The notes: generated from the sequence alone by a model not told the origin. Positions 11,301 to 26,300 are shown, numbered from the stretch's first letter. The stretch is 64,000 nt of DNA from Ampullaceana balthica (GCA_944989445.1 CALYLW010000018.1:1592430-1656429); one strand, 5' to 3'. A program made the numbers and translations.

Positions 11301-14300
11301 TAGACATGAATCAGTGCTATTGCTATCATCTAGACATGAATCAGTGCTATTGCTATCATCTAGACATGAATCAGTGCTATTGCTATCATCTAGACATGAA
11401 TCAGTGCTATTGCTATCATCTAGACATGAATCAGTGCTATTGCTATCATCTAGACATGAATCAGTGCTATTGCTATCATCTAGACATGAATCAGTGCTAT
11501 TGCTATCATCTAGACATGAATCAGTGCTATTGCTATCATCTAGACATGAATCAGTGCTATTGCTATCATCTAGACATGAATCAGTGCTATTGCTATCATC
11601 TAGACATGAATCAGTGCTATTGCTATCATCTAGACATGAATCAGTGCTATTGCTATCATCTAGACATGAATCAGTGCTATTGCTATCATCTAGACATGAA
11701 TCAGTGCTATTGCTATCATCTAGACATGAATCAGTGCTATTGCTATCATCTAGACATGAATCAGTGCTATTGCTATCATCTAGACATGAATCAGTGCTAT
11801 TGCTATCATCTAGACATGAATCAGTGCTATTGCTATCATCTAGACATGGTAATAAGATAAGACGTAAATGTTGACTTATTTCAATTAGATTCATGCAGAT
11901 CATTAACAAACATCCCTGGAGGTAGGGTTATTTTTCTCTACATGGAAATATGAAGACTTCTATCACCTAATTAAGGTGGCGAAGATTAATGTGGCTTGTT
12001 ATTCTTTCTAGATATTAAATTTACATTATAAACTCTCCATTTTATTTGTAAAACTTCACTAAGTTATCAATCAAAAGATCCATTGTTCCCCACACAAAGC
12101 AGCAATTAAAAGGAGTTGTTTCAATGATTTGAGACCTACATTAAAATAAAGTGGAAGCTGGGTTTTGTGGAGACCTAAGGGGCGGTGAATGTTCCCTACA
12201 ACCTAGTGCATTGGTTCTCTACAGTTTGTTTGCCAGTATAGAACTTGTACCTGGGTTATTAATAACCCATTTTCCTCATTACAATTAGTTCAACATTAAT
12301 GAATGCTCACATAAAAATTCTTCTCTCATTGATGAACACTTCCACTGCTGACATGTTGAAGAATAAATGATTCATAATCAGGAAAAATATAACTCCAGAT
12401 CTGCGCATTGGAAAGACAAAATTCATCACGGGAAGTGAACAGTTTGATTTTTTTTTAAACGGGTATAAATTTGCACATATTTTTTAATTATCATCGTGTA
12501 ACATATAATGATGTAATATAAATAAAAACTAAAGAAAAAAGTATACAAGTCCTTGAAAGGGAACAAGACAAACCAATTTAACACAAGAAATATTTAAATT
12601 CACTAGCGATAAACCCTGTGGTAGTAACCTGTCATTAATAGCAGCTGGTGATGTCTCATCCAAATGCCAGTATATGGTGGCGATGATGGCGGCAAAAATT
12701 ATTGTGAACAATATCTGAAATTTAAGTTCAAAATGTCATTGAAATAAAAATATATTTCTACATTAAAAGAAAATTGCATTTTAATAAAAAAAAAGTATTA
12801 ATGAAAAAGTTATAGCAATTTTATTTCCTGGATACCTTATACTCAATTGTAATATTTAACTGCTCAACAATGGCTAACATCAAAACTAGACAAGGAAACA
12901 AAAAATCAAATTAGAATATAAGTTTGAGTTTAAGAATTTATACAGCAAATAATTGTTTAATTGTAAACATTAAGACAAACAATATTTCTACAATGTTTCT
13001 TGGATATTAAGAGGAGTTATTTAAAAGCTGTAAATTTAATCCGAGAACTAAAAAAAAATATAAAAATCCACCCTTCAAGCATACGCAATGAAAATCTTTG
13101 TGTCAAACTTACCATAAGAACACTAGAGTGTGGATTGCGTATAACTGAAAATCTTTACCTCAAACTTACCGTAAGAACACTAGTGTGTGGATTCCGTATA
13201 ACATTTATCAAGGCCCTGCCTGCCACTACTCTAATCTGAAAGAATTGTAAAAAAAATAAAGGATTTTCCAAACTAAATGTAACATTCATGACATAAAGAG
13301 TCAGGTGGAAAAAAGGCTATCACTTAGTAGTCTATTAAATAACATTTCATATGCTCACTGGCTGATGAATCAGGTGAAAAAAAGGCCATCACTTAGTAGT
13401 CTATTAAATAACATTTCATATGCTCACTGGCTGATGAATCAGCAAATTTCAAACTTTTTTATGTTGTGTTGCAATATATCAGCATTAGTGATGATGTTGG
13501 TTTTTTTTAATTTCTGGTATACTCCAAGTAGGAACAAAAGGTGTCATAAATGAGTATTTTGACTCACCTGATGACAAAAGGTGTCATAAATGAGTATTTT
13601 GACTCACCTGATGACAAAAGGTGTCATAAATGAGTATTTTGACTCACCTGATGACAAAAAGGTGTCACATAATCCAAACCATGTTTGCCTCTAATAACCT
13701 GGTCATGTTGCTCCATAGATGTACAGATTAGTTTAGCGTCTGACATCAATCTAGAACCACAGGGAGTGTTTATTGGCTTGTATTTTAAGAGCAATGCAAG
13801 TGTTTAAAACTATATCTAAACTAAAAAGCAATGCTGTTGTTTATTGAACAGATATGCTAGTGTTTTTTTTAATTAAATTTAAACAGCAAAACCAGCATTT
13901 AATTAAATTAAATCTAAAAAAGCATGGTCAGTGCAAATTAATTAATATATTTAAACATCAATGATAGTGTTTACTAAAATTACAACATAAAAACAATGAG
14001 AGTGCTTTTATCTAAGTTAATCTGCTGTGATGCACTTAAATAGGTTAATGTTATTTTTAAAAAGACATGATTTTTAAAAATATTTATAAAATCATTTATG
14101 AGTGAAAAATTCAACATCTCTTTCTGCAGCAGACTGATCCAAGTATAATTATATTTTCAAATAAAAAAATCTAAAATACAAGACGCTGGATGAATATTTT
14201 TGGATAACATTCATAGGCAGCAATACCACTAGGTCAGTGCTGTCCAACCTTTTTGACCCCGCGGGTCACATTTTTTTTCCTTATTAGGGCGGGGGCTGCA

Positions 14301-17300
14301 AGCAATTAACGTCTTAAGAAAATATTAAATGTATAAATACTTCCTACCTTATGTAACTTTGTCTCCTCATCAATACGAAAAATAACATGAATAAAAACTG
14401 TAACACATCTCTAATGTAATATTTGGCTTTGAACTGTACTTGCAATTTTCTTAATTTGCGGTTCGTATTCTGTAACTGCTGCTCTTATTAAGTTTTTCAA
14501 ATGCTCATCAGTCAAAGCGTTTCGTTTTTTAGATTTTATATTATTCATGATGGAGAATCCAGCTTCACAGACGTAGGTACTCCCAAACATGGTTAATATT
14601 TTTCTACAACTTTTCGATAGTTGCGGAAATTCGTCTGCAGAAACATACGTCATCCAGAATTCAGTTGGCGACGAATTCGTATGTTTATCACGAAGCGGCG
14701 TGTTATGCTGAATCTCGATGATTTCAAGCTGCACTGCACCTTCGTCTGCTCCTAATATGGTCATTTTCGAAGCTATATTAGAGACATCACTAGTAAAAGG
14801 ATTTTCTACAAAAAGCAAAACAGGTGTAAGATTTCGAATATCTTTAAATCGATCTGTGAAATCCAGCTTTAACTTTTCTAATAAAAGATAGAATCGCTCA
14901 TTTGTGACAAGCTCTGGAAGTTGTTGAGCAGCCTTGGCAAAAGCTGGGAAGTGAGTAAAATTTGACTGATTTAGTTGGGTGATGAAAAAATAGAGCTTGG
15001 ATTCAAAAATACTTATTTCTCTCATTAGCGTTGGTAAGATTTGAAAACGTCCTTGCAATTTTAAATTTAATTTATTCAGGTGATCCGTGATGTCGGTTAG
15101 AAATGCTAATTTTACCAAAAAATCTGGTAGTTCTATATAATTTAACAAATCTTCCTTCTTTTTAGACCTGAGAAACAGTTTTACTTCATCAATTAGGTTC
15201 CAAAATCGTGACAGAACCTTTCCTTTGCTCAGCCAACGAACATCAGTATGAAGAATAAAATCCCCAAAATTGTTATCATACTCTTCTAACAAAGTCTTAA
15301 ACTGCCTGTGATTTAATGGATTAGCTCGAATAAAATTAACACTTTTCACCACAACATCCATAACATTTTGCAATTTGTCATCCTTCAACTTTGAGGAAAG
15401 AGATTGCTGGTGGATTATACAATGATAAGATTGAATGTCTGGAAAATCATTGTCAGCCTTCAGCAAACCAATGATTCCAACTTTCCTTCCTATCATTGCT
15501 GGAGCACCATCCGTTGTAACAGAAATCAGCTTCCTCAAATCGATGTTGTTGTTTAATAGAAATTTCATCAGTGCTGTATATACATCCTCACCACGGGTTG
15601 TATTTTTTAATGGACTTAGTGTCAGTAATTCTTCTTTAAAGGTCTGTCCCTTGTCAAACCTAACCCAAACTATAAGTTGGACCGTGTCAGTGATATCACA
15701 TGATTCATCCAATGCCAGACTGCAACCAGAAGCGTTTTTTAAATCCGTAAGCAACTGCTCCAATATATTCCCGGACATACTTTCAACACGCTTTGCCACA
15801 GTCTGGTGGGAAAGCTGAAGATAAGATATTTGTTTCTTTATTTCTTCCTTGTTTTTAAACTCAGAAAATAATGAATCAGCACATTCTTAAAAACAAAGTT
15901 TAACCGTTTCACCATCCCGATACGAATTTTGTTTCTTCGTTAACAACCAGCTAATTTTAAAAGACGCTTCAGTAGCACAATCACTTGAACTCAAAATCCG
16001 GCGGAAAACATTTTGCTGGTCATTTAAATTCTTCTTTAAAGAACTAACTTTGTCTTCTCTTAGCTTTGTTCCTTTCGGATATTCGTTATCAAAATCGGCA
16101 TGCACTGACTTGTGGTGTCTCTGCAGATTTGACTTTTTGATAACAGAAATAGTAGCCTGACAAATCAAACACACTGGCTTTTCATTAAACAGAGAAAACA
16201 AAAATTCGAGTTCCCACGAAGAGTTAAAAGTACGATTCTCTTCTGTAACTTTTTGTTTCCTACTCGCCATATTGGCTTTCTCTTTTTAGAAACAAATGTT
16301 GTTTCAAAAATCGTTCCTGTTATCTCTCAGAATTTTTTCATAAGTGAATTGCACTGATACCACAAACACAGCTTTTATTCTGGTTTCTACTATCAGAATG
16401 GTTCACACTCTCGAAATGAATACCAGTTACTGGTCTTTTTCCTTTTAAAAATACAGGATGGACATTTATTCAACCCTCCCCCCCAAACCCAGGCAAGTTT
16501 ATTTCAACTTGTTCACATTCCTATGCAGTGACCTGGGAATATCATATAACGCCCTATGTGTCATTTTGATTATCCTTGTTGCGACACTGACCAGGTAGCT
16601 ACAAATAAAATCCCTCCTGGGCCACCACTGACCCTGCTATGACCCCACCCTGACTGAAGCAACAGAAAGAAGTTCTGGATTGCTGTATGGATGTATCGGC
16701 GTATCGGATTTCAGCTAAGCCCAAGTTACCCCAGTGTTCACATGAAACGCCAAGGACATAAATCTATCAAACCAAAAACCTCTTTTGCAGCACCCCACCC
16801 CGTCTTATTAAAAATGCCACATTTCTCAGGTAGTCTCTAATAAATTATCAAAAATATTGAATCACTAAGTTGTTTTCAAGATAAGAATTTTTACCAAGAT
16901 ATGGCGGTGATTTTAGACAGGTCATGCGGCCCGCGGTTTGGACAGCACTGCACTAGGTATTGGTTAATCAATTGTGTTTATGTATCCAGTATTGCTATTT
17001 ATTCACTATTCATCCATTATAACCAGTTCGGTAAGAAGAACGGGGCAAAGAGTGGGCACATATTATACTGAAACTACATTACACTGATAACAGATTGAGA
17101 CTATATAATGATGTATGAAAAGAGAATCAGGCAGCGAATATTTTTAATAGTGTCATTACTTTGTGTTCCACTCTGAGGCTTTAAACCCATCCACCAATTT
17201 GTTGTGACAGTTCTGACGGGCTAAAATGATGGGTTAGAGAGATTAAAATATACTATTCAGAATTTTTTGACACAACATATATAAGAATATGTAAAACAAA

Positions 17301-20300
17301 ATACAATTTTAATGGCCCATTGAGCCCCATGGGTAAACTAAGATCACACTAGCATCATTCTCACAACTATAAACAACACAATGTTGCCTGAAATGCATGT
17401 CATATAATTACAGCTATAAGTGTTATTGTTATAGAAAATGGAATTCATAGAGAAAGAAAAAGAGATATGTTGGCCAGTTCCTGGGGAACTAACATAAGTT
17501 ACACTACTAAAAGATATGTTGGCCAGTTCCTGGGGAACTAACATAAGTTATACTACTAAAAGATATGTTGGCCAGTTCCTGGGGAACTAACATAAGTTAC
17601 ATTACTAACAGATATGTTGGCCAGTTCCTGGGGAACTAACATAAGTTATACTACTAAAAGATATGTTGGCCAGTTCCTGGGGAACTAACATAAGTTATAC
17701 TACTAAAAGTGACAGAAACAAGTAAAAGAAATAGAAGTTCAGTTAATATAAAAGAATGAGAACGGGAAAGATAGAAACAGAGGAAGAAAGAGAAAGACAG
17801 AAATTGAGAACTGAAGAATGAAGGAGAATGTAAAATAAGTTTTATAAAACAACAGCCATGGTAGGTTAAAGTAGAGATGAAAAGATAAAGAAACACTAGG
17901 ATAGCAAGACATTGCCATTGGTGTGATAAGTCCGATATGAACTCGTTCCATGCCAGTGGGTTTTCTTTGTTCATGCCTGAACAGTTTTTTTAAAACATTT
18001 TTTTAAGTTTACCTTAACTATTTATGGATTTTGAAGACAGTTTTTTAAGCAACATAGCTCAAAATAAAGAAAATACAACATAGAATATTAAGAAGTAAAA
18101 GAAAAAGTAATATTACAATAAAGTTAGAAGTTTTACATATTTTTGAAAATAAATTTTTATAGTTTAAAAAAAAGTGTTAAAAAAAATTGAACTTATTTGA
18201 CTATAATATTCTCTGCATAGATTGGTATTCCATTCTGCTTTAATTAACACAAAGTATATCCATTAACACAAAGTATATCAATTAACACAAAGTATATCAA
18301 TATAAGAAAAGAATTCATTTTAAATTTAGAAAATATTCCATTTAATTGTCAAAGTTATGCCCATTTTTGTATTGTTAATGTCCATCGCAGAAAATTGTTT
18401 TCCTTTACTTCAGTTTATAGAAACCCCGCTGTCAACATTATTACTACCCCCCCCCCTCTATTTCCATCTTATGGCCTATAAGAAGGATGAAAACCTTCAC
18501 TTTAACCATAATCCAATCCTAAATAATTTTTTTCTCCATGTTTCTGAATCAGTAATTTGCATTTAAACTTTTTGAGCTTGCAAACTAGATAGTCTTAAAA
18601 AAACCTGATGTTTTTCGAGTAGATGTGGCCATTTGTTTGTTTACAAAAGAAATGGAAACCAGTTGAAAATTTTTGAAAACCGAAACATCACACTATTTCT
18701 AAGAGAAAGGACAAAGAAAGAGTTATATAAATTAGTAACCTTAAAAAATCTGATTGGCCACCGCAGGCGAAGAAATAAATGTATGACTCAATTTTCCAGT
18801 AAATCTGCGACTGGCCTAATAGTGACCTGTGAGATCACCAATCTATCAGGTCACAAGCAGCGACAGAGTTAAGATAAGCATTGAGAAATGACAAGAGGCC
18901 AACACAGATACATGTAAGGGAACTCACTCATTTCAATAGTTGTATCCTGGCTGTGTTTTACTGCACTAATGTCCAGAAATGTGGCAGGGTCACCATTTAT
19001 AATATCTAGGAAAAAATCTGGTGGATTGTTGTATTCTTGACACTGGAAACCTACACAAGAAGAAAAAATAGATATTATCATTGTTGGGTGTTAACACTCT
19101 TTTTTTATATTGGATGTTTGAGGTTTATGATTTGTGGATGTAGCCAAAGATAATAAAATACCTTTCAAATCTAACCATCTCATAAGGGCAATCACATCTC
19201 AGTTAATACAGCCATCTCATCTCATCTGTGTTACCTCCCCCCATCTCTGCCCACCCTATCAAAGTTATATTCATCACAGATTAGACAGGTCAAGGTCTAT
19301 GTTACCAATCACTGTGAAAAGTATATTACAAGAGCTGAGATTCCTTTAGGCTATTAACTCATTCCTCTCTGAAGTGACTAAATGCTTCCTTGTGTTCTGG
19401 CACTCAGCAACACACTCATACATTTTATGTAAAAATAGCATTAAAATTTCACTTTCCTTGACAGCGTTGGCAACGGCCTGATAATGCGTGAATCAGTATA
19501 ATATACTGGAATTTTTTTTAAACAATTTTTACAGTCCATGTGTTGTTTAGAATGGCACATCATAATTCATCAAAAATGCTTTATTATTATTAAAATTAAT
19601 TTATTTATTGATGAATTAATGTTTTTTATTTTTAATTGATATTTTAAAGAAGAGTAAAATCTTTTTCCAATGAACTCGAAAGCAAAAGAAAATGACTTTC
19701 CCTTTGACAGGAACATTTAATAAGCATGGAAATAGTATTTCAGGAGAGAGTAAGTAAGCCTAAGTGAAATGACGGACACTTGACCATACCCTGGCTTGCA
19801 AAGAATTGTATAGCATCAGCAGCTGGTCCATGATACACGGTGCAACCCTGAGATAGAATGGTGAGGTTGTCAAACAGCTGATAGATGGTGTAACGAGGTT
19901 GGTGTATGGAGAATATTATAGTTCTGCCTTTTCTTGACAACCTGAAAGAAAGAAAACAAAATTATTTATTCGAAAGTGCTTTTCTGTTGGCTCTTGATCA
20001 TTTTTTTGTAAGGGTAACTCACAACATCTTATTATAAAATATTTAGCAAAATACACATTGCATCTTAAAAACATAGGGAGATCTGTAAAACTTCTACAGC
20101 TACGCTATGGGAAATATCATAAACTGTGAAAAAAAATGTAATGAGAGACTATAAATGTATTTAATGCCCTATGATTACTACTATATTTTTTTAGAATTAA
20201 AATGAAATGAAAAATGAATTGTAATATAGTAAATGTTAGATCTATGAATATTTAATAAACATTCTTAGAGTATGAACTGAGCATCCGATAAATCAAAATA

Positions 20301-23300
20301 TTCAGTTAAAAATGTTTCTAATTTTATGACTAAATTACATTTTTTTAAAAATAGTTTCATATCCACCTAAAAAAAAATTGTCATTCTTTAAAAGGGGCCA
20401 TCCATAAAGTACGTCACTCCAAAGGGGGGAGGGGGTGTAAGAAAGTGTGACAGTTCGTGACGGGGGGGGGTGTCCGGCCATGTGTGGTCTTCACAGTGTT
20501 TTATATTAAATTTTCATTATTTTGTAAATAAAAAACAAAATTTTTGTTCGAAAGTGTGACATACTTTGGGGTCAGAGATTTGTGACCTAATTTACATATA
20601 ATATATTATGCGGAATTCTACTTTCTTAACATCCTACAAAGTTAAAGTTCTATTTTCACTAAATGATAAAATATAAAAAACAATGTTTTTCTTCAAATAA
20701 AAGGCATTATTCAACAAATAATTTATCTCTAGTACTAGGATATCAGACTGCAACAATTGGCGTGGAAATAACGTTACTATCTGTACCAGGAAAACTTTTT
20801 TGCAGTATTCTACTAGAGAGAATAAAAAAGTCAATAGACGAAAGGCTCAGAGAAGAGCAAGAAGGCTTCAGACCTCATCGGTCATGTATTGACCATATAT
20901 TCACACTCAGAACTATCATCGAAGAATCTGTTGAATTTCAATCACAGCTCATCATAAATTTTGTTGATTTCCAAAAAGCGTTCGACAGTCTCCACCGACC
21001 TACGCTCTGGAAACTTCTTAACATCTATGGTTTCCCAACTAAATACGTGAACATTATAAAAGCTTTTTATGCAGATTCACTTTGCTGTGTGAAAACTGAA
21101 GCCGGAAATTCTGACTGGTTCCCAGTCGAAACAGGTGTGAAGCAAGGATGTGTCATGTCCCCAATGTTATTAGGAATAGCAATTGATTGGGTCATGCGAA
21201 AATGCACGGATGCCGGATTAGGTATCAAATGGACCGAAAACAATACTTTGGAAGACCTTGACTTTGCAGATGACCTGGCTCTTATAAGCTCAACGCATCT
21301 GAACACCCAAGAAAAAACGGATCGTCTCCAGCAATTTTCAAATCAAATTGGTCTTCAAATCAACACAACGAAAACAAAAGTCATGGACCTCACCAACCAA
21401 CCCAATGATATTATACTTAATGACCAAACCATAGAGAAAGTAACTAACTTCACTTACTTAGGAAGCAAAATGTCATATGATGGAGATGCAACATCAGAGA
21501 TAACGACTCGAATTGCGTTGGCGTCAAGTGCTTTTAACAAACTTACAAATATTTGGAGATCAAAGACACTCAGCAAACATTTAAAACTTAGGCTATTCAA
21601 CTCTTGCGTAATCCCTGTACTAACATATGGATGTGAAAGCTGGAAATCCACTCAAGCTATAGAAAAGAAATTAGTTGCCTTCGAGAACAAATGCCTCCGA
21701 AAAATTTTGAATATAAAATGGAGTGATTTTAAAACAAATGAAACAATAAGAGAAGAAACCAACCAAGAATATGTGTCAACCTTTATAAGGAGAAGGCGTT
21801 GGAATTATATCGGTCATGTTCTTCGAATGGACGAGAGAAGACTACCACGGCAGGCCTTCATATGGACACCAAAAGGCAAAAGAAAACAAGGAAGACCAAA
21901 AGAAACCCTACGAAGAACAATCAAAAGAGAAAGCTCAAGCATGGGTGTAAGAAATAATCAAGACCTAATACAATTGGCGACGGATCGTCGTAAATGGAAA
22001 TCAATGACTTCTGCCCTATGTGCCGTATTCGGCCCGAGAGGAACTAACTAACTAACTAACTAGGATTACATTAAAAATTATTTTGACCACTTTAAAGCAA
22101 AGTCTTATTGATTCAACTCAAAATTCTTGTAGAGACAGAAACATTCACATGATCAGAACATTATCTATCTTTTAATTATAGAACCAAAAGAACCATCACC
22201 TTTTTAAAATCATGAGCACAGTGGTGGCAGTGTTTGCATCCAGTCCAGTGGTGGGCTCGTCTAAAAATAGCACTGAAGGGGAGATGATCAGCTCCATGCC
22301 GATGTTACATCGCTTCTTCTCTCCTCCTGAGACCCCTCTGAGGAACTCGGTACCAATCTGCAGATAGATGGTCGATGATTAAAAAAATGTTTTTTAGTTT
22401 AATTAGGTACAGCTAGTGCTAGACCCATGAAACTTATGCCTATTCCACATTTGGACCACAATCACTAGACATATAAGATTCCAGATTTGTTTCTGCATCA
22501 ATAATACTTTTGTTAATAGTTTTACATCAAAGGCTTTGATTTATAACAATTATGAAAGAAATTCATGATATAATTTGACTCAAAAATTCATGGTCATAAG
22601 TCAAGCACTAGCTGTATAGCACTTTTAAAACTGCCACCTGTTGGTCTTCATAACTTGCTAAATAGAAGAAGTTTTTTTTTAAAAACATTGCTGTAGTACC
22701 AGTGACATACTTTTGTATTGGCACACTTGTCTAGTTGCAGCTCTGAGATGACCTCGTCCACCCTTTCCTTCTTTTCCTTGGTGCTCACTGTTCTTGGAAG
22801 TCTCAAGGCTGCAGAGAAAGCCAAGTTTTCTTTGACAGTCAGCGTTCCCATGACGACATCTTCCTGACAGGATAAATAAGAAGTTAGACAGGAGGCAATG
22901 GGGCTAAAGTAATGCAGTAGCAGTGCATTTTAGAGAGAAGCAGGACAAGCTAGAGTAGCAGTGCATGTAAGAGAGAAGCAGGACAAGCTAGAGTAGCAGT
23001 GCATGTAAGAGAGAAGCAGGACAAGCTAGAGTAGCAGTGCACATAAGAGAGAAGCAGGACAATCTAGAGTAGCAGTGCATTTTAGAGAGAAGCAGGACAA
23101 GCTAGAGTAGCAGTGCATGTTAGAGAGAAGCAGGACAAGCTAGAGTAGCAGTGCATGTTAGAGAGAAGCAGGTCAAGCTAGAGTAACAGTGCATGTTAGA
23201 GAGAAGCAGGACAAGCTAGACTAGCAGTGCATGTTAGAGAGAAGGAGGCCAAGCTAGAGTAGCAGTGCATGTTAGAGAGAAGCAGGTCAAGCTAGAGTAG

Positions 23301-26300
23301 CAGTGCATGTTAAAGAGAAGCAGGTCAAGCTAGAGTAGCAGTGCATGTTAGAGAGAAGCAGGTCAAGCTAGAGTAGAAGTGCATGTTAGAGAGAAGCAGG
23401 ACAAGCTAGACTAGCAGTGCATGTTAGAGAGAAGGCCAAGCTAGAGTAGCAGTGCATGTTAGAGAGAAGCAGGACAAGCTAGACTAGCAGTGCATGTTAG
23501 AGAGAAGGAGGCCAAGCTAGAGTAGCAGTGCATGTTAGAGAGAAGCAGGTCAAGCTAGAGTAGCAGTGCATGTTAAAGAGAAGCAGGTCAAGCTAGAGTA
23601 GCAGTGCATGTTAGAGAGAAGCAGGTCAAGCTAGAGTAGAAGTGCATGTTAGAGAGAAGCAGGACAAGCTAGACTAGCAGTGCATGTTAGAGAGAAGGCC
23701 AAGCTAGAGTAGCAGTGCATGTTAGAGAGAAGCAGGACAAGCTAGACTAGCAGTGCATGTTAGAGAGAAGGAGGCCAAGCTAGAGTAGCAGTGCATGTTA
23801 GAGAGAAGGAGGCCAAGCTAGAGTAGCAGTACATGTTAGAGAGAAGGAGGTCAAGCTAGAGTAGCAGTGCATGTTAAAGAGAAGCAGGTCAAGCTAGAGT
23901 AGCAGTGCATGTTAGAGAGAAGGAGGACAAGCTAGAGTAGCAGTGCATGTTAGAGAGAAGGAGGCCAAGCTAGAGTAGCAGTGCATGTTAGAGAGAAGCA
24001 GGTCAAGCTAGAGTAGCAGTGCATGTTAAAGAGAAGCAGGTCAAGCTAGAGTAGCAGTGCATGTTAGAGAGAAGCAGGTCAAGCTAGAGTAGAAGTGCAT
24101 GTTAGACAGAAGCAGGACAAGCTAGACTAGCAGTGCATGTTAGAGAGAAGGAGGCCAAGCTAGAGTAGCAGTACATGTTAGAGAGAAGGAGGCCAAGCTA
24201 GAGTAGCAGTGCATGTTAGAGAGAAGGAGGCCAAGCTAGAGTAGCAGTGCATGTTAGAGAGAAGGAGGCCAAGCTAGAGTAGCAGTGCATGTTAGAGAGA
24301 AGGAGGCCAAGCTAGAGTAGCAGTGCATGTTAGAGAGAAGCAGGACAAGCTAGAGTAGCAGTGCATGTTAGAGAGAAGGAGGCCAAGCTAGACTAGCAGT
24401 GCATGTTAGAGAGAAGCAGGCCAAGCTAGAGTAGCAGTGTATGTTAGAGAGAAGGAGGCCAAGCTAGAGTAGCAGTGCATGTTAGAGAGAAGCAGGTCAA
24501 GCTAGAGTAGCAGTGCATGTTAGAGAGAAGCAGGTCAAGCTAGAGTAGCAGTGCATGTTAGAGAGAAGCAGGTCAAGCTAGAGTAGCAGTGCACATAAGA
24601 GAGAAGCAGGACAAGCTAGAGTAGCAGTGCACATAAGAGAGAAGTAGGACAAGCTAGAGTAGCAGTGCATGTTAGAGAGAAGCAGGTCAAGCTAGAGTAG
24701 CAGTGCAAGTAAGAGAGAAGCAGGTCAAGCTAGAGTAGCAGTGCATGTTAGAGAGAAGGAGGCCAAGCTAGAGTAGCAGTGCATGTTAGAGAGAAGGAGG
24801 CCAAGCTAGAGTAGCAGTGCATGTTAGAGAGAAGGAGGCCAAGCTAGAGTAGCAGTGCATGTTAGAGAGAAGCAGGACAAGCTAGAGTAGCAGTGCATGT
24901 TAGAGAGGAGCAGGACAAGCTAGAGTATCAGTGCATGTTAGAGAGAAGGAGGCCAAGCTAGACTAGCAGTGCATGTTAGAGAGAAGCAGGACAAGCTAGA
25001 GTAGCAGTGCATGTTAGAGAGAAGGAGGCCAAGCTAGAGTAGCAGTGCATGTTAGAGAGAAGCAGGTCAAGCTAGAGTAGCAGTGCATGTTAGAGAGAAG
25101 CAGGTCAAGCTAGAGTAGCAGTGCATGTTAGAGAGAAGCAGGTCAAGCTAGAGTAGCAGTGCACGTAAGAGAGAAGCAGGACAAGCTAGAGTAACAGTGC
25201 ACATAAGAGAGAAGCAGGACAAGCTAGAGTAGCAGTGCACATAAGAGAGAAGTAGGACAAGCTAGAGTAGCAGTACATGTTAGAGAGAAGCAGGTCAAGC
25301 TAGAGTAGCAGTGCAAGTAAGAGAGAAGCAGGTCAAGCTAGAGTAGCAGTGCACATAAGAGAGAAGCAGGACAAGCTAGAGTAGCAGTGCATGTAAGAGA
25401 GAAGCAGGACAAGCTAGAGTAGCAGTGCACGTAAGAGAGAAGCAGGTCATGCTAGAGTAGCAGTGCACGTAAGAGAGAAGCAGGACAAGCTAGAGTAGCA
25501 GTGCACGTAAGAGAGAAGCAGGACAAGCTAGAGTAGCAGTGCATGTAAGAGAGAAGCAGGTCAAGCTAGAGTAGCAGTGCACGTAAGAGAGAAGCAGGAC
25601 AAGCTAGAGTAGCAGTGCATGTTAGAGAGTAGTAGGCGTGGTTAGAAAGTAGCAAGGTTAGTTAGAGAGCAATGTTTCTTCCAAGGTTTGTTTCCGAGTG
25701 CAATATGCAAAATAGCAAACTTTTTTGCAAAATTTTAAACCTCTCAAACACAGATTTGTATTATGCTTATGAATATTTGCTGCGCAGTAATTCTCAACTG
25801 CTGCGCGGAGTCAGTCAGATATCTGTGTGGCCACGCAGCTAAAAGAGAACATTGTTAGAGAATATCTTATTTCAACAAAGGAGGACTGCCAAGTACCTGT
25901 ACAACATATCCCACCATGCACTTGAAATTACTTGGCACTTCCTTGCCATTGAGAAGAAGTTGGCCAGATACACCTTCAGGATCTTTCCTCCCTGCCAGGA
26001 TGTCCAGAAAGCTGATAGAAGTCAGACATGTAAAGATTAGTTTGGGTGTATGCTGAAAAACCATCAAATAGTTTTTGTGGAAGATCAATTGATTATTTAA
26101 ATTGATAATTAAAGTGGTGGTGGCAAACCATACTTGAAACCCTACTTAGTGAGTACTAAATAGTTATCAAAAAGCAGGATCTAAGATCTTCTAAAAGAGA
26201 CAGAGTCTCGAAAGTGTAACTATCCTCTACTCACGTTGTCTTCCCAGATCCAGTGGGTCCCATGATGGCATTCATACCCTGCTTGAAAATACCACTGTGA

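Noticed and set aside
9628..11909. Three open frames of 724-756 codons on both strands
   Set aside because: They are translations of a perfect 30-bp tandem array; the unit is a multiple of three and lacks stops, so several frames are open. No non-repeat coding sequence is attached.
13535..13660. Hammerhead ribozyme in the cctgatgacaaaag repeat
   Set aside because: CTGATGA is present but the required GAAA after stem II is not.
17463..17708. [11 protein letters not shown] reading as a missing ABCG2 exon
   Set aside because: It resembles the ISYTTSF segment only weakly and lies upstream of exon 8; the true equivalent (YVTPFCHQ) was found at 13648-13750 with correct phase.
22892..25645. Possible CRISPR-like array
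   Set aside because: Repeats are contiguous with no unique spacers, and the context is a eukaryotic intron.
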